A stretch of 6,311 nucleotides of DNA. It comes from Rhodoferax sp. OV413. GTDB taxonomy: Bacteria > Pseudomonadota > Gammaproteobacteria > Burkholderiales > Burkholderiaceae_C. A program made the translations under genes and the position numbers. The notes below the pieces were generated by a model. The model saw only the letters and a program-made list of their open reading frames with translations. It made no database searches and was not told where the DNA came from. Of the stretch, positions 1 through 6,031 are shown piece by piece. Where the stretch lies: NCBI GenBank assembly GCA_945861195.1, contig CAMATS010000139.1:1-6311 (forward strand), given 5' to 3'. Position 1 is the stretch's first letter; each line of letters opens with the position of its first letter.

Positions 1-15
1 CAAGCGAGACCCAAG

Positions 16-1011
16 ATGATGACCAAACAATTCAACCGCCGTGAGTGGCTGCAGGCGAGTGCCGGACTGGCCGCTGGCTTGCCGGGGGCAAAAGCCATGG
101 CCCAAACCGCTTGGCCGACCAAGCCCTTGCGCCTGGTCGTGCCCTTTGCGCCTGGCGGCAGTTCAGAAATTGTGGCGCGTGCAGTCGCTGGTGAAATGTC
201 CAAAACTCTGGGTCAAAACATGTTCGTCGAGAACAAGCCCGGCGCGGCCGGCAACATCGCCATGCAAGAGGTGGCTAACAGCAGCGATGAGCACACGCTG
301 ATTCTTGGCCACATCGGCACACTGGCGGTCAACCCCTATATTTTTGACAAGCTGCCCTACGACCCGGCGCGGGATTTCACCTCCATCACGCTGGTCTCCA
401 AGGTACCCAGCCTGTATGTGGTGCACCCTGATTTGCCGGTGAAGAACCTCGCCGAGTTCATGGCCTATGCCAAGAGCCGGCCGGGCCGACTGAACTACGG
501 CTCAGCGGGCAATGGCAGCGCCGGTCACCTGGCGTTTGAGTACCTCAAGCTGGTCGGCGAGATCTTTGTGCTGCATGTGCCCTACCGCGGCACCGGCCCG
601 ATGCTGACCGACTTGATGGCCGGGCGTTTGGACGCCGCCTCGGTGGGTGCGCCGGCCTTGATGGGTTTCATCAAGGCCGGCAAATTGCGGTGCATCGCCA
701 CCGGCACGACGCAACGGCTGCCCCAGCTCCCCGATGTTCCTACCGTGGCCGAGCAGGGTTTCAAGGGTTTCGAGATGACCCAATGGTACGGTTTGCTGGC
801 CCCGGCGAAATGGCCCAAGGCGAATACTGCCAAGCTCGAAGCTGAGGCCATCAAGGCTGTGCGCAGCAGCCTGGTCAAGGAGAGGTTGGCCCAGGACACG
901 GCTCTTGCGGTTGGCAACACCGGGGCTGAATTCGATGCCTTCATCAAAGCCGAGCAGGCTCGCTGGAAACCGGTGATCCTGCGCGCCCAAATCAAGCCAG
1001 AAGGCGTTTGA
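16..1011 (+). CDS. Bug/TctC-family periplasmic solute-binding protein, Tat-type signal
   Basis: This 331-residue protein belongs to the Bug (tripartite tricarboxylate transporter, TctC-like) family of periplasmic receptors, which bind small carboxylates and similar solutes. The N-terminus has a twin-arginine motif (NRREWLQ, residues 7-13), then a short hydrophobic stretch and an AMA cleavage-like site near residue 29, so export by the Tat route is likely. The mature part opens with WPTKPLRLVVPFAPGG (33-48), the family's signature first strand and glycine loop, followed by ENKPGAAGN. Length matches the usual 320-335 residues. Two ATGs lie in tandem (16 and 19), and only a weak purine-rich ribosome site precedes them, so either could be used. 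No TctA/TctB membrane genes are visible, as is common for Burkholderiales Bug paralogues, so the ligand cannot be inferred. The family call is firm; the substrate is unknown. Confidence 0.93.
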   Translation: MMTKQFNRREWLQASAGLAAGLPGAKAMAQTAWPTKPLRLVVPFAPGGSSEIVARAVAGEMSKTLGQNMFVENKPGAAGNIAMQEVANSSDEHTLILGHIGTLAVNPYIFDKLPYDPARDFTSITLVSKVPSLYVVHPDLPVKNLAEFMAYAKSRPGRLNYGSAGNGSAGHLAFEYLKLVGEIFVLHVPYRGTGPMLTDLMAGRLDAASVGAPALMGFIKAGKLRCIATGTTQRLPQLPDVPTVAEQGFKGFEMTQWYGLLAPAKWPKANTAKLEAEAIKAVRSSLVKERLAQDTALAVGNTGAEFDAFIKAEQARWKPVILRAQIKPEGV

Positions 1012-1015
1012 GCCA

Positions 1016-1034
1016 GCGCCACCAAGTGTGGCGC
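1016..1034. terminator. Hairpin between convergent genes, possible bidirectional terminator
   Basis: A perfect 7-bp stem (GCGCCAC at 1016-1022 with GTGGCGC at 1028-1034, loop CAAGT) lies 4 bases after the Bug stop codon and 27 bases beyond the amiC stop codon on the other strand. Its position between convergent 3' ends suits a terminator serving both. No T-run follows on either strand, so it is not a canonical intrinsic terminator. A second short pairing (CAGGC/GCCTG) follows near 1040-1051. Confidence 0.4.
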
Positions 1035-1061
1035 AGCAACAGGCTTGCCTGACCAGCACTG

Positions 1062-2348
1062 TCACAGGGTGCGTTTGCGCGCCAGCGGTGGGCTTTTGGC
1101 GAAGTACAACAGAATGCTGCGCAGCAGTGCATCGGCCAGTTGCTCTTGATAGGCCTCGGTGTTGAGCCGGGCTTCTTCTTCGGGGTTGCTGATAAAAGCC
1201 GCCTCCACCAGCACACTGGGTATTTCTGGTGCCTTGAGCACTGCAAAAGCCGCCTGTTCGACCTGCGCTTTGTGCAGTTTGCCAACCCGGCCGATCTCGC
1301 CGAGCATGGCTTTTCCCGCGCGCAGGCTGTCCTTGATTTGGGCGCTGATGCTCATGTCGTGCAGCGCATGCAAGACCTGGGGCTCGCGCGCACCGACATT
1401 AAGTCCGCCGATCCGGTCGGCCTTGTTTTCTTTTTCGGCCATCCAGCGCGCTGCGCTGCTGGAGGCGCCGCCTTGGCTGAGCGCGAATACGCTCGCACCC
1501 TGGGGCCTTGGCGTGAAAAAAGCGTCGGCGTGCAGGCTGATGAACAGGTCTGCTTGCACCCTTTGTGCTTTGGCCACCCGCGCTTGCAATGGCACAAAGA
1601 AATCGGCGTCGCGGGTTAAAAAAGCCCGCAGTGGGTTGCCGTTGATCTGCGCTGCATTGATGCGCTCTCGCAGGCGCAGGGCGAGTTGGAGCACCACGTC
1701 TTTCTCGCGGGTACCGGCGGGTCCGATGGCGCCGGGGTCCTCGCCGCCGTGACCAGGGTCAAGGGCCACGATGATCAGGCGATCAGCGGTCTGCTGTGTC
1801 GAGTTGTCAGGCGCCGGCGCCGGGGCTGTCTTGTTTTGCTGGCGTGCAATCAATTCGCCCAGCGGGTCGGGGGCCGGCAGCGGGGTCGGATTGGCTTGGA
1901 GTCGCTCGTTGATCAGCGCGAGCAGCGGATCCTCAACCCGAGTGGGGTAGAGGTCAAGCAGCAGTCGGTGCCGATAAGCTGCCACTGGCGGGAGCGTGAA
2001 CACCTGCGGCGTGACGCCTTGCTTGAATTCGAGCAGCAGCCGGACCACGCCGGGCGCCTGTTGGCTGATGCGGATACTGGCGATGTTCGGGTCGTCTCGG
2101 CCCAGTTTGGGCACCAGGTCGCGCAGGGTGGCATCCAGAGCCACGCCGTCTATGTCCAGGCTCAGGCTGGGCGGGTCAGTCAGCAAGGTTTGTCGCACCT
2201 TGAGTTCCACATCAGACTCGATCGTGATGCGCGAGTAATCTGGCGCCGGCCACAGCCGCACTGCCAAAATGGTGGTCGCACGGGCCAGCGACAGCCACAG
2301 CGCCGAGAGGCTAAAGCTGGCCCAGCGCAGGAGAACGCGCCGTTTCAT
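1062..2348 (-). CDS. amiC: N-acetylmuramoyl-L-alanine amidase (AmiC-type, AMIN + Amidase_3)
   Basis: This zinc amidase cleaves the bond between N-acetylmuramic acid and L-alanine in peptidoglycan and acts in the periplasm during septum splitting. The 428-residue protein starts with MKRRVLLRW and a hydrophobic segment, a signal peptide that may be Tat-type given RR at 3-4; E. coli AmiC is a Tat substrate. An AMIN domain (about 28-135) is followed by a Pro/Ala/Gln-rich linker (about 150-190) and the Amidase_3 domain (about 191-415). Predicted zinc ligands are H200 (DPGHGGEDPGA), E215 (TREKDVVLQL) and H273 (SLHADA); the catalytic glutamate is E382 (VEAAFISNPEEE). The segment around 295-345 matches the position of the autoinhibitory helix that EnvC/NlpD-type activators displace. 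The frame stays open 55 codons further upstream, but the ATG at 2348 is preferred because it begins the signal peptide and overlaps the tsaE stop as ATGA. In many relatives mutL follows this gene; here it converges with a Bug gene. Confidence 0.95.
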   Translation of the reverse strand: MKRRVLLRWASFSLSALWLSLARATTILAVRLWPAPDYSRITIESDVELKVRQTLLTDPPSLSLDIDGVALDATLRDLVPKLGRDDPNIASIRISQQAPGVVRLLLEFKQGVTPQVFTLPPVAAYRHRLLLDLYPTRVEDPLLALINERLQANPTPLPAPDPLGELIARQQNKTAPAPAPDNSTQQTADRLIIVALDPGHGGEDPGAIGPAGTREKDVVLQLALRLRERINAAQINGNPLRAFLTRDADFFVPLQARVAKAQRVQADLFISLHADAFFTPRPQGASVFALSQGGASSSAARWMAEKENKADRIGGLNVGAREPQVLHALHDMSISAQIKDSLRAGKAMLGEIGRVGKLHKAQVEQAAFAVLKAPEIPSVLVEAAFISNPEEEARLNTEAYQEQLADALLRSILLYFAKSPPLARKRTL

Positions 2349-2869
2349 GTCGCGCTGTCCAAATTGGTACTTGCAGCCAGGGCGCGGCTGCACAGCGCCA
2401 CTCCAATGGCGCTCTGGGGCGTGAGCCCGATCTGGCGTCGCTCGTCGAGCTGCACAGTCAACTCCAGCACCAGGTCGGCACGTGGCAGGTAGCCACCGGC
2501 CTGCTGTGGCCACTCCACGAGTTTGAGCCCCGGGCTGGCAAAAATATCGCGAAAACCGGCATCGGCAAATTCGCCCGGATCCGCAAAGCGGTAAAAATCA
2601 AAATGCCAGATATGCAAGCCTGGCAGTTCGTAGGGCTCAACGACGGCATAGGTGGGGCTTTTGATACGGCCGGTAATGCCCAAAGCTTGCAGCAGGTAGC
2701 GCACCAGGGTTGTCTTGCCCGCGCCGAGTTCGCCACGCAATTCAATCACGGCGCTGCACAGGGCCGGTTCGCCCGCCAGCGCCACAGCTAAGCGCGCCGT
2801 GGCCGACTCATCGTCCAGGCTCAGGGTTTCTACAATGCCGGCGTGGTGTCGCCCAAAGTTCTCAATCAC
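2345..2869 (-). CDS. tsaE: tRNA t6A biosynthesis ATPase TsaE (YjeE family)
   Basis: TsaE is the small cytoplasmic ATPase that works with TsaB and TsaD to make N6-threonylcarbamoyladenosine at position 37 of ANN-decoding tRNAs. With the start used here the product is 174 residues. It shows the Walker A loop GELGAGKTT (46-54, K52), the family motif IKSPTYAVVEPY (69-80), the WHFDFYR strand with D91, and a C-terminal EWPQQ (119-123) in place of the usual EWPE/EWAE. No ATG exists in frame. GTG at 2869 is the only reasonable upstream start, so the N-terminus is uncertain. The stop TGA overlaps the amiC ATG, implying translational coupling. The 5' end is head-to-head with queG and probably overlaps it by up to 27 bases. 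The antisense frame stays open far into queG, but that part does not resemble TsaE and is a shadow. Confidence 0.92.
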   Translation of the reverse strand: MIENFGRHHAGIVETLSLDDESATARLAVALAGEPALCSAVIELRGELGAGKTTLVRYLLQALGITGRIKSPTYAVVEPYELPGLHIWHFDFYRFADPGEFADAGFRDIFASPGLKLVEWPQQAGGYLPRADLVLELTVQLDERRQIGLTPQSAIGVALCSRALAASTNLDSAT

Positions 2870-3952
2870 GGTTATCCATTGGTCTCGAGCATTCGGGCCT
2901 GGGCCCGGGAACTCGGATTCTCCCAAATTGGCGTGGCCGGTGTGGATTTGTCTTCGGCAGAGCCGGGCCTGCTGGCCTGGCTGCAAGCCGGCTGGCATGG
3001 CGACATGCATTACATGGCAGCCCATGGCCTCAAGCGTGCCCGCCCCGCCGAATTGGTGCCCGGTACGCTGAGCGTGATCACCGCGCGAATGGATTACCTG
3101 CCGGCGCACAGCCCGCCAGACTGGCAGGCGCAAGAACTCGCTCGGCTGCAGCGCCCCGGCGAGGCGGTGGTGTCGCTCTATGCCCGCGGCCGCGATTACC
3201 ACCGTGTGCTGCGCCAGCGTTTGCAAAGCCTGAGTGAACGCATTGCAGCCAACGTGGGACCACTGGGGCACCGGGTATTCACTGATTCGGCGCCAGTGTT
3301 GGAAGCCGAGTTGGCAGCGCGTAGCGGCCAGGGCTGGCGTGGCAAGCACACCCTGCTGCTCAACCGCGAGGCCGGCTCGCTGTTTTTTTTGGGCGAGATT
3401 TATGTTGACCTGGCTTTGCCTGCGACCGAGCCGGTGTCGGACCATTGCGGCAGTTGCACAGCCTGCCTGGATGTTTGCCCGACCCAGGCCATCGTCGCGC
3501 CACACCGGCTCGACGCCAGGCGCTGCATCTCTTACCTGACCATCGAGCATGCTGGTCCGATTCCGCCGGACTTGCGCCCGCTCATGGGAAACCGCATTTA
3601 TGGCTGCGACGATTGCCAGCTGGTGTGCCCCTGGAACCGCTATGCCCAGCGCAGCGCTCTGCCAGACTTTGATGAGCGCCAGGGGCTGGTGGGCCAACAG
3701 CTCGTGACGCTGCTGGATTGGTCCGAGACCGATTTTTTGCGTCTGACCGAGGGCAGCCCGATCCGGCGCATCGGCCATGAGCGCTGGCTGCGCAACCTGG
3801 CCGTGGCCTTGGGCAATGCCCTGCGTGCGGCCACGCCCGACGCTGCCCTACCCTGGCGCGTGGCCTTGCAGCGCCGCATCGACCACCCCAGCAGCCTGGT
3901 GCGCGAGCACGTGGCCTGGGCCCTGCAACAATTACCGGCCGTGCCGACATGA
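2843..3952 (+). CDS. queG: Epoxyqueuosine reductase QueG
   Basis: QueG is a cytoplasmic cobalamin- and iron-sulfur-dependent enzyme that reduces epoxyqueuosine to queuosine at the wobble base of GUN-decoding tRNAs. The 369-residue frame contains IRAWARELGFSQIGVAG near the N-terminus, YARGRDYH (113-120) and FTDSAPVLE (146-154), both typical of the cobalamin-binding catalytic domain. It then has two [4Fe-4S] motifs: CGSCTACLDVCP (C202, C205, C208, C212) and CDDCQLVCP (C255, C258, C262). The C-terminal tail (about 330-365, HPSSLVREHVAWALQQL) looks like the HEAT-like tRNA-binding repeat of the family. The start is unsettled: GTG at 2843 gives 369 residues, while an in-frame TTG at 2879 gives 357 and would avoid overlap with divergent tsaE. 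Neither has a clear ribosome site. A run of eight T at 3383-3390 lies in the coding sequence and is in frame. A nicotinamidase-like gene follows after 13 bases. Confidence 0.95.
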   Translation: MVSPKVLNHGYPLVSSIRAWARELGFSQIGVAGVDLSSAEPGLLAWLQAGWHGDMHYMAAHGLKRARPAELVPGTLSVITARMDYLPAHSPPDWQAQELARLQRPGEAVVSLYARGRDYHRVLRQRLQSLSERIAANVGPLGHRVFTDSAPVLEAELAARSGQGWRGKHTLLLNREAGSLFFLGEIYVDLALPATEPVSDHCGSCTACLDVCPTQAIVAPHRLDARRCISYLTIEHAGPIPPDLRPLMGNRIYGCDDCQLVCPWNRYAQRSALPDFDERQGLVGQQLVTLLDWSETDFLRLTEGSPIRRIGHERWLRNLAVALGNALRAATPDAALPWRVALQRRIDHPSSLVREHVAWALQQLPAVPT

Positions 3953-3954
3953 CC

Positions 3955-3959
3955 AAGGA
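3955..3959 (+). promoter_or_regulatory. Ribosome binding site of the nicotinamidase-like gene
   Basis: AAGGA lies six bases before the ATG at 3966, ideal spacing. It supports that start over the earlier in-frame start at 3777, which lies inside queG and would add 63 residues without family resemblance. Confidence 0.75.
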
Positions 3960-3965
3960 CCTGCC

Positions 3966-4775
3966 ATGCGCCCCTGTGAGCTGCTGATCATTGACCCGCA
4001 AAACGATTTTCTGGACATCGAAGGCGCGGCGCTGCCGGTGCCCGGCGCCGGTGCCGACATGCTGCGCCTGGCCGACTGGCTGCAGCAGCACCGCGCGGCC
4101 GTGCAGGCCATCACCGTGACCCTGGACTCGCACGCCAGCGTGGGCATTGAGCGCACCAGCTTCTGGCTACAGGCCGATGGCAGCGCTGCTGCACCCTTCA
4201 GCCTGGTGACAGCAGCGGCGGTGCGCGCCGGCCAATGGCGCCCGCGTGATGCCGGGCGTAGCGCCGCGGTGCTGGCCTATCTGGACGCGCTGGAGGCGCC
4301 GGGCCAGCGCCAGTTGGTGGTCTGGCCGGTGCATTGCGTGTTGGGCACCTGGGGCCATAACATCCATGCCGGCTTGGCCAGCAGCATTGCCAACTGGGAA
4401 ATGCACAGCGGGCAGCTGTGCGACAAGGTGCTCAAAGGCCAGAACCCGATGACCGAGCAGTACAGCGCTTTTCGTGCCGAGGTGCCGCGTGCGGATGACC
4501 CGCGCACCGGGCTAAATTTGCAGCTGATGGCGCGCCTGGCCGCTGGCTCGGGGCCGCTGCTGGTGGCTGGCGAGGCGCTCAGCCATTGCGTGGCGGCCTC
4601 GGTGCAAGACATGCTGGCCCACCTGCCACCCGCACGACTGCGCCAGACCCTGCTGCTGAGCGACTGCATGAGCCCAGTGGCCGGTTTTGAGGCGGCCGGC
4701 CAAGCCTTTTTAGCACAGGCGCGCTCTGCTGGCATTCGCACCGCGACGCTCAGCGAATTGCCAGCCCTGCTCTGA
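3966..4775 (+). CDS. Nicotinamidase-like isochorismatase-family cysteine hydrolase
   Basis: This 269-residue hydrolase is most similar in layout to nicotinamidases, which deamidate nicotinamide to nicotinate for NAD salvage. Predicted triad residues are D10 (IIDPQNDF, 8-15), K157 (LKGQNPMTEQYSAF) and C208 (GEALSHCVAAS, 202-212). The metal site also appears intact: D54 and H56 in TLDSH, and H123 in WPVHCVLGTWG. The protein is longer than E. coli PncA (about 213 residues), with extra sequence around 60-115, and it has LSHCV rather than the common TDYCV around the nucleophile. It could therefore be a related amidase with another small amide substrate. It follows queG by 13 bases and probably shares its transcript. 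I am sure of the family and moderately sure of nicotinamidase-like chemistry; I leave the symbol blank because the substrate is not proven. Confidence 0.88.
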   Translation: MRPCELLIIDPQNDFLDIEGAALPVPGAGADMLRLADWLQQHRAAVQAITVTLDSHASVGIERTSFWLQADGSAAAPFSLVTAAAVRAGQWRPRDAGRSAAVLAYLDALEAPGQRQLVVWPVHCVLGTWGHNIHAGLASSIANWEMHSGQLCDKVLKGQNPMTEQYSAFRAEVPRADDPRTGLNLQLMARLAAGSGPLLVAGEALSHCVAASVQDMLAHLPPARLRQTLLLSDCMSPVAGFEAAGQAFLAQARSAGIRTATLSELPALL

Positions 4776-4785
4776 CCTGACCCTG

Positions 4786-4923
4786 CCGGGGGAAAACATG
4801 ATCGCAGAGGTGTGCCGCAGTCTCCACCATGCGCCGCGTGTTGCACGAGGGGCACACCCGGCCTTTGCAGGAATAGGCCACGCGGTAGTGGTGTCCGCAG
4901 TCAACACAGCAGGCGCGGGCAAA
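4786..4923 (-). pseudogene. IS91-family transposase remnant (N-terminal zinc-finger region)
   Basis: On the minus strand a 46-codon stretch reads FARACCVDCGHHYRVAYSC, then KGRVCPSCNTRRMVETAAHL and CDHVFPR. This matches my memory of the zinc-binding region at the N-terminus of IS91-type (Y1/HUH) transposases, typically CxxC, then VAFSCKGRGxCPSCxxRRM, then AHLVDHVFPRLPVRQW. Four cysteines of the zinc site remain (CVDC and CPSC). Compared with the usual motif one glycine codon is missing between KGR and VCPSC. A stop lies just upstream in frame, and similarity ends at VFPR, right where the tail of the nicotinamidase-like gene begins. The catalytic tyrosine domain is entirely absent, so this is a non-functional scrap. 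No terminal oriIS/terIS-like ends are evident. Confidence 0.75.
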
Positions 4924-5022
4924 AGATAGCTTTGGCACGAGAGATCACCGCGCGTTTTCATTCGCCGGCCGCGGCGGATCTTGCGCAGCACTGGCAAAAC
5001 AGGATGGGGCTGGGTGTTAGGG

Positions 5023-5040
5023 TTCGGCACAATAGCCGAA
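5023..5040. promoter_or_regulatory. Small inverted repeat upstream of dtd, possible promoter/operator region
   Basis: A perfect 6-bp inverted repeat (TTCGGC at 5023-5028, GCCGAA at 5035-5040) surrounds ACAATA, 22 bases before the dtd ATG. CACAAT at 5028-5033 resembles a weak -10 box, but no convincing -35 box lies at the right distance. It could be a promoter with an overlapping operator, a short leader hairpin, or chance. Confidence 0.25.
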
Positions 5041-5062
5041 TGAATGCAACCGAGACTGCCGC

Positions 5063-5518
5063 ATGATTGCCTTGTTGCAACGGGTTCGCCAGGCACGTGT
5101 GCTGGTGGCTGATGAATTGGTCGGCGAGATTGCCGCCGGGTTGATGGTGCTAATTTGTGTGGAGCGCGCCGACAGAGAGGTGTAGTGTGACCGCATGCTG
5201 GCCAAGATTCTGAAGCTGCGCATTTTTAATGATGCCGCAGGCAAAATGAACCACAGCCTGCAAGACATGGATGGCAACGGCGCTGCCGGTGGGCTGCTGC
5301 TGGTGAGCCAGTTCACGCTGGCTGCGGATGCCACGGGAGGCAATCGGCCCAGTTTCACTGCGGCGGCCCGGCCGGAGGACGGCCGGCGCCTGTTTGATTA
5401 TTTTGTGGCGCAAGCGCGGTGTGCCCACGTCGTGGTCCAGACGGGGCGCTTTGCCACCGAGATGCAGGTTCATCTGGTCAACGATGGCCCAGTAACGATT
5501 CCTCTTCGCGTGGTTTAG
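5063..5518 (+). pseudogene. dtd: D-aminoacyl-tRNA deacylase (Dtd) with in-frame TAG at codon 41
   Basis: Dtd hydrolyses D-amino acids from mischarged tRNAs in the cytoplasm. The frame from ATG 5063 to the stop at 5516-5518 spans 151 codons, the normal family length. It aligns end to end with Dtd: MIALLQRVRQARVLV at the start, then RMLAKILKLRIFNDAAGKMN, LLLVSQFTLAAD (SQFTL at 82-86), TGRF and LVNDGPVTIPLRVV. GPVT at 142-145 is the Gly-cisPro motif that gives chiral proofreading. Codon 41 (5183-5185), between DREV and CDRML, is TAG. No bases are gained or lost, so a single substitution such as CAG to TAG would explain it. Translation could restart at ATG 5195, giving 107 residues, but that lacks the first beta strands. 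Most likely a recent pseudogene; a sequencing error or suppression of the stop is possible. The insertion MDGNGAA at 69-75 resembles what I recall of related Burkholderiales proteins. Confidence 0.85.
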
Positions 5519-5613
5519 GCGGCTGTGCCCCCTGGGAGCGCGGGCTGATCGCCAGACCTGACGGTTATGTTCAATACGGCTGAAGCGCTTGCCGCTCGAC
5601 TTTTCATTTCTTT

Positions 5614-5673
5614 CGGAGTAAAGCCATGATCTGACGGCGCTGCTGGGCCAAGAACTGGGCTGAGGTCAAGTAC
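5614..5673 (+). pseudogene. Probable remnant of a DUF2256 zinc-ribbon protein
   Basis: One frame reads RSKAMI, a TGA stop (5632-5634), then RRCWAKNWAEVKY. DUF2256 proteins are short and typically contain CxxCGRPxTWRxxWAxxWDEVKYCSxxCRR. Here the block from the stop onward fits if TGA replaced the TGG of the conserved tryptophan (AMIW-RRCWAKNWAEVKY). Both zinc-binding cysteine pairs are gone: the upstream CxxC is not present, and the sequence after VKY is RPLEEL instead of CSxxCR. A GGAG at 5615-5618 sits before the ATG at 5626, but that ATG opens only a two-codon frame. Called from the tryptophan-rich signature alone, so confidence is moderate. Confidence 0.4.
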
Positions 5674-5834
5674 CGCCCCTTGGAAGAGCTCTCACCGCAC
5701 GTAGAAACCCGCGCCGCGCCCGCAGTCAGGCCGTGCCTTTCCGAGCCATCGCCAAAATGCGCTGTTCACATATGAATTAGCGGTGCGTCGGGTATGGCGG
5801 GCGCTGGTCTGTTCCGGGCGCTATTTTTTGCGGG

Positions 5835-5926
5835 CTGCAGGGGCCGACGGCGTGCCGCCGCTCGTGTCCCCCCGCCCTGCGGGCTCCTTCCTTAACCTCG
5901 CTGCGACACGCCATCGGCCCCTGCAG
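5835..5926 (-). repeat. Long palindromic repeat, copy A
   Basis: A 92-bp imperfect palindrome. Its outer 20-bp arms (5835-5854 and 5907-5926, beginning CTGCAGGGGCCGA) pair with one mismatch. The apical part contains a small hairpin GCCC-TGC-GGGC at 5874-5884. Read on the minus strand, the core (5893 to 5865: AAGGAAGGAGCCC, then GCAGGGCGGGGGGACA) closely matches the plus-strand core of copy B at 6067-6093, so the two are inverted copies of one element. I believe similar GC-rich intergenic repeats occur in Comamonadaceae, but this is from memory. Confidence 0.7.
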
Positions 5927-5978
5927 CAGGCGCGACGGTTGGCGCACCGAGGGCGGGTACACCGGTAGGTCTGATGGG

Positions 5979-6012
5979 CAGTGCAGGGGCAGACTCGTGC
6001 CTCTTTGCACTG
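5979..6012. repeat. 13-bp stem-loop between the two palindromes
   Basis: CAGTGCA (5979-5985) pairs with TGCACTG (6006-6012), and GGGGCA (5986-5991) pairs with TGCCTC (5998-6003) with one G-T wobble. A two-base bulge and a six-base loop (GACTCG) complete it. No T-run follows on either strand, so a terminator role is not supported. Flanking pairs GGTAC (5956-5960) and GTACC (6026-6030) could extend the fold. Confidence 0.5.
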
Positions 6013-6031
6013 ATTTCCAACCACCGTACCA

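Noticed and set aside
2349..2513. 55-codon N-terminal extension of amiC
   Set aside because: It overlaps tsaE in another frame and would bury the signal peptide; the ATGA overlap supports the start at 2348.
2870..3778. Long minus-strand open frame continuing upstream of tsaE, which would give a 477-residue protein
   Set aside because: It is antisense to queG, shows no family resemblance beyond the TsaE part, and such shadows are common in GC-rich genes.
3777..3965. 63-codon N-terminal extension of the nicotinamidase-like gene
   Set aside because: It lies inside the 3' end of queG and has no isochorismatase similarity; a good ribosome site precedes ATG 3966.
4277..4855. 192-codon minus-strand open frame opposite the nicotinamidase-like gene
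   Set aside because: Antisense shadow of a gene with intact catalytic motifs; the sequence matches no family I know.
5783..6024. Open frames on both strands across palindrome A
   Set aside because: They are products of the GC-rich inverted repeat, with Arg/Pro/Ala-rich translations and no recognisable domain.
5927..6031. CRISPR-like arrangement of repeats and spacer
   Set aside because: Only two repeat units, each a long palindrome in opposite orientation, so not a CRISPR array.
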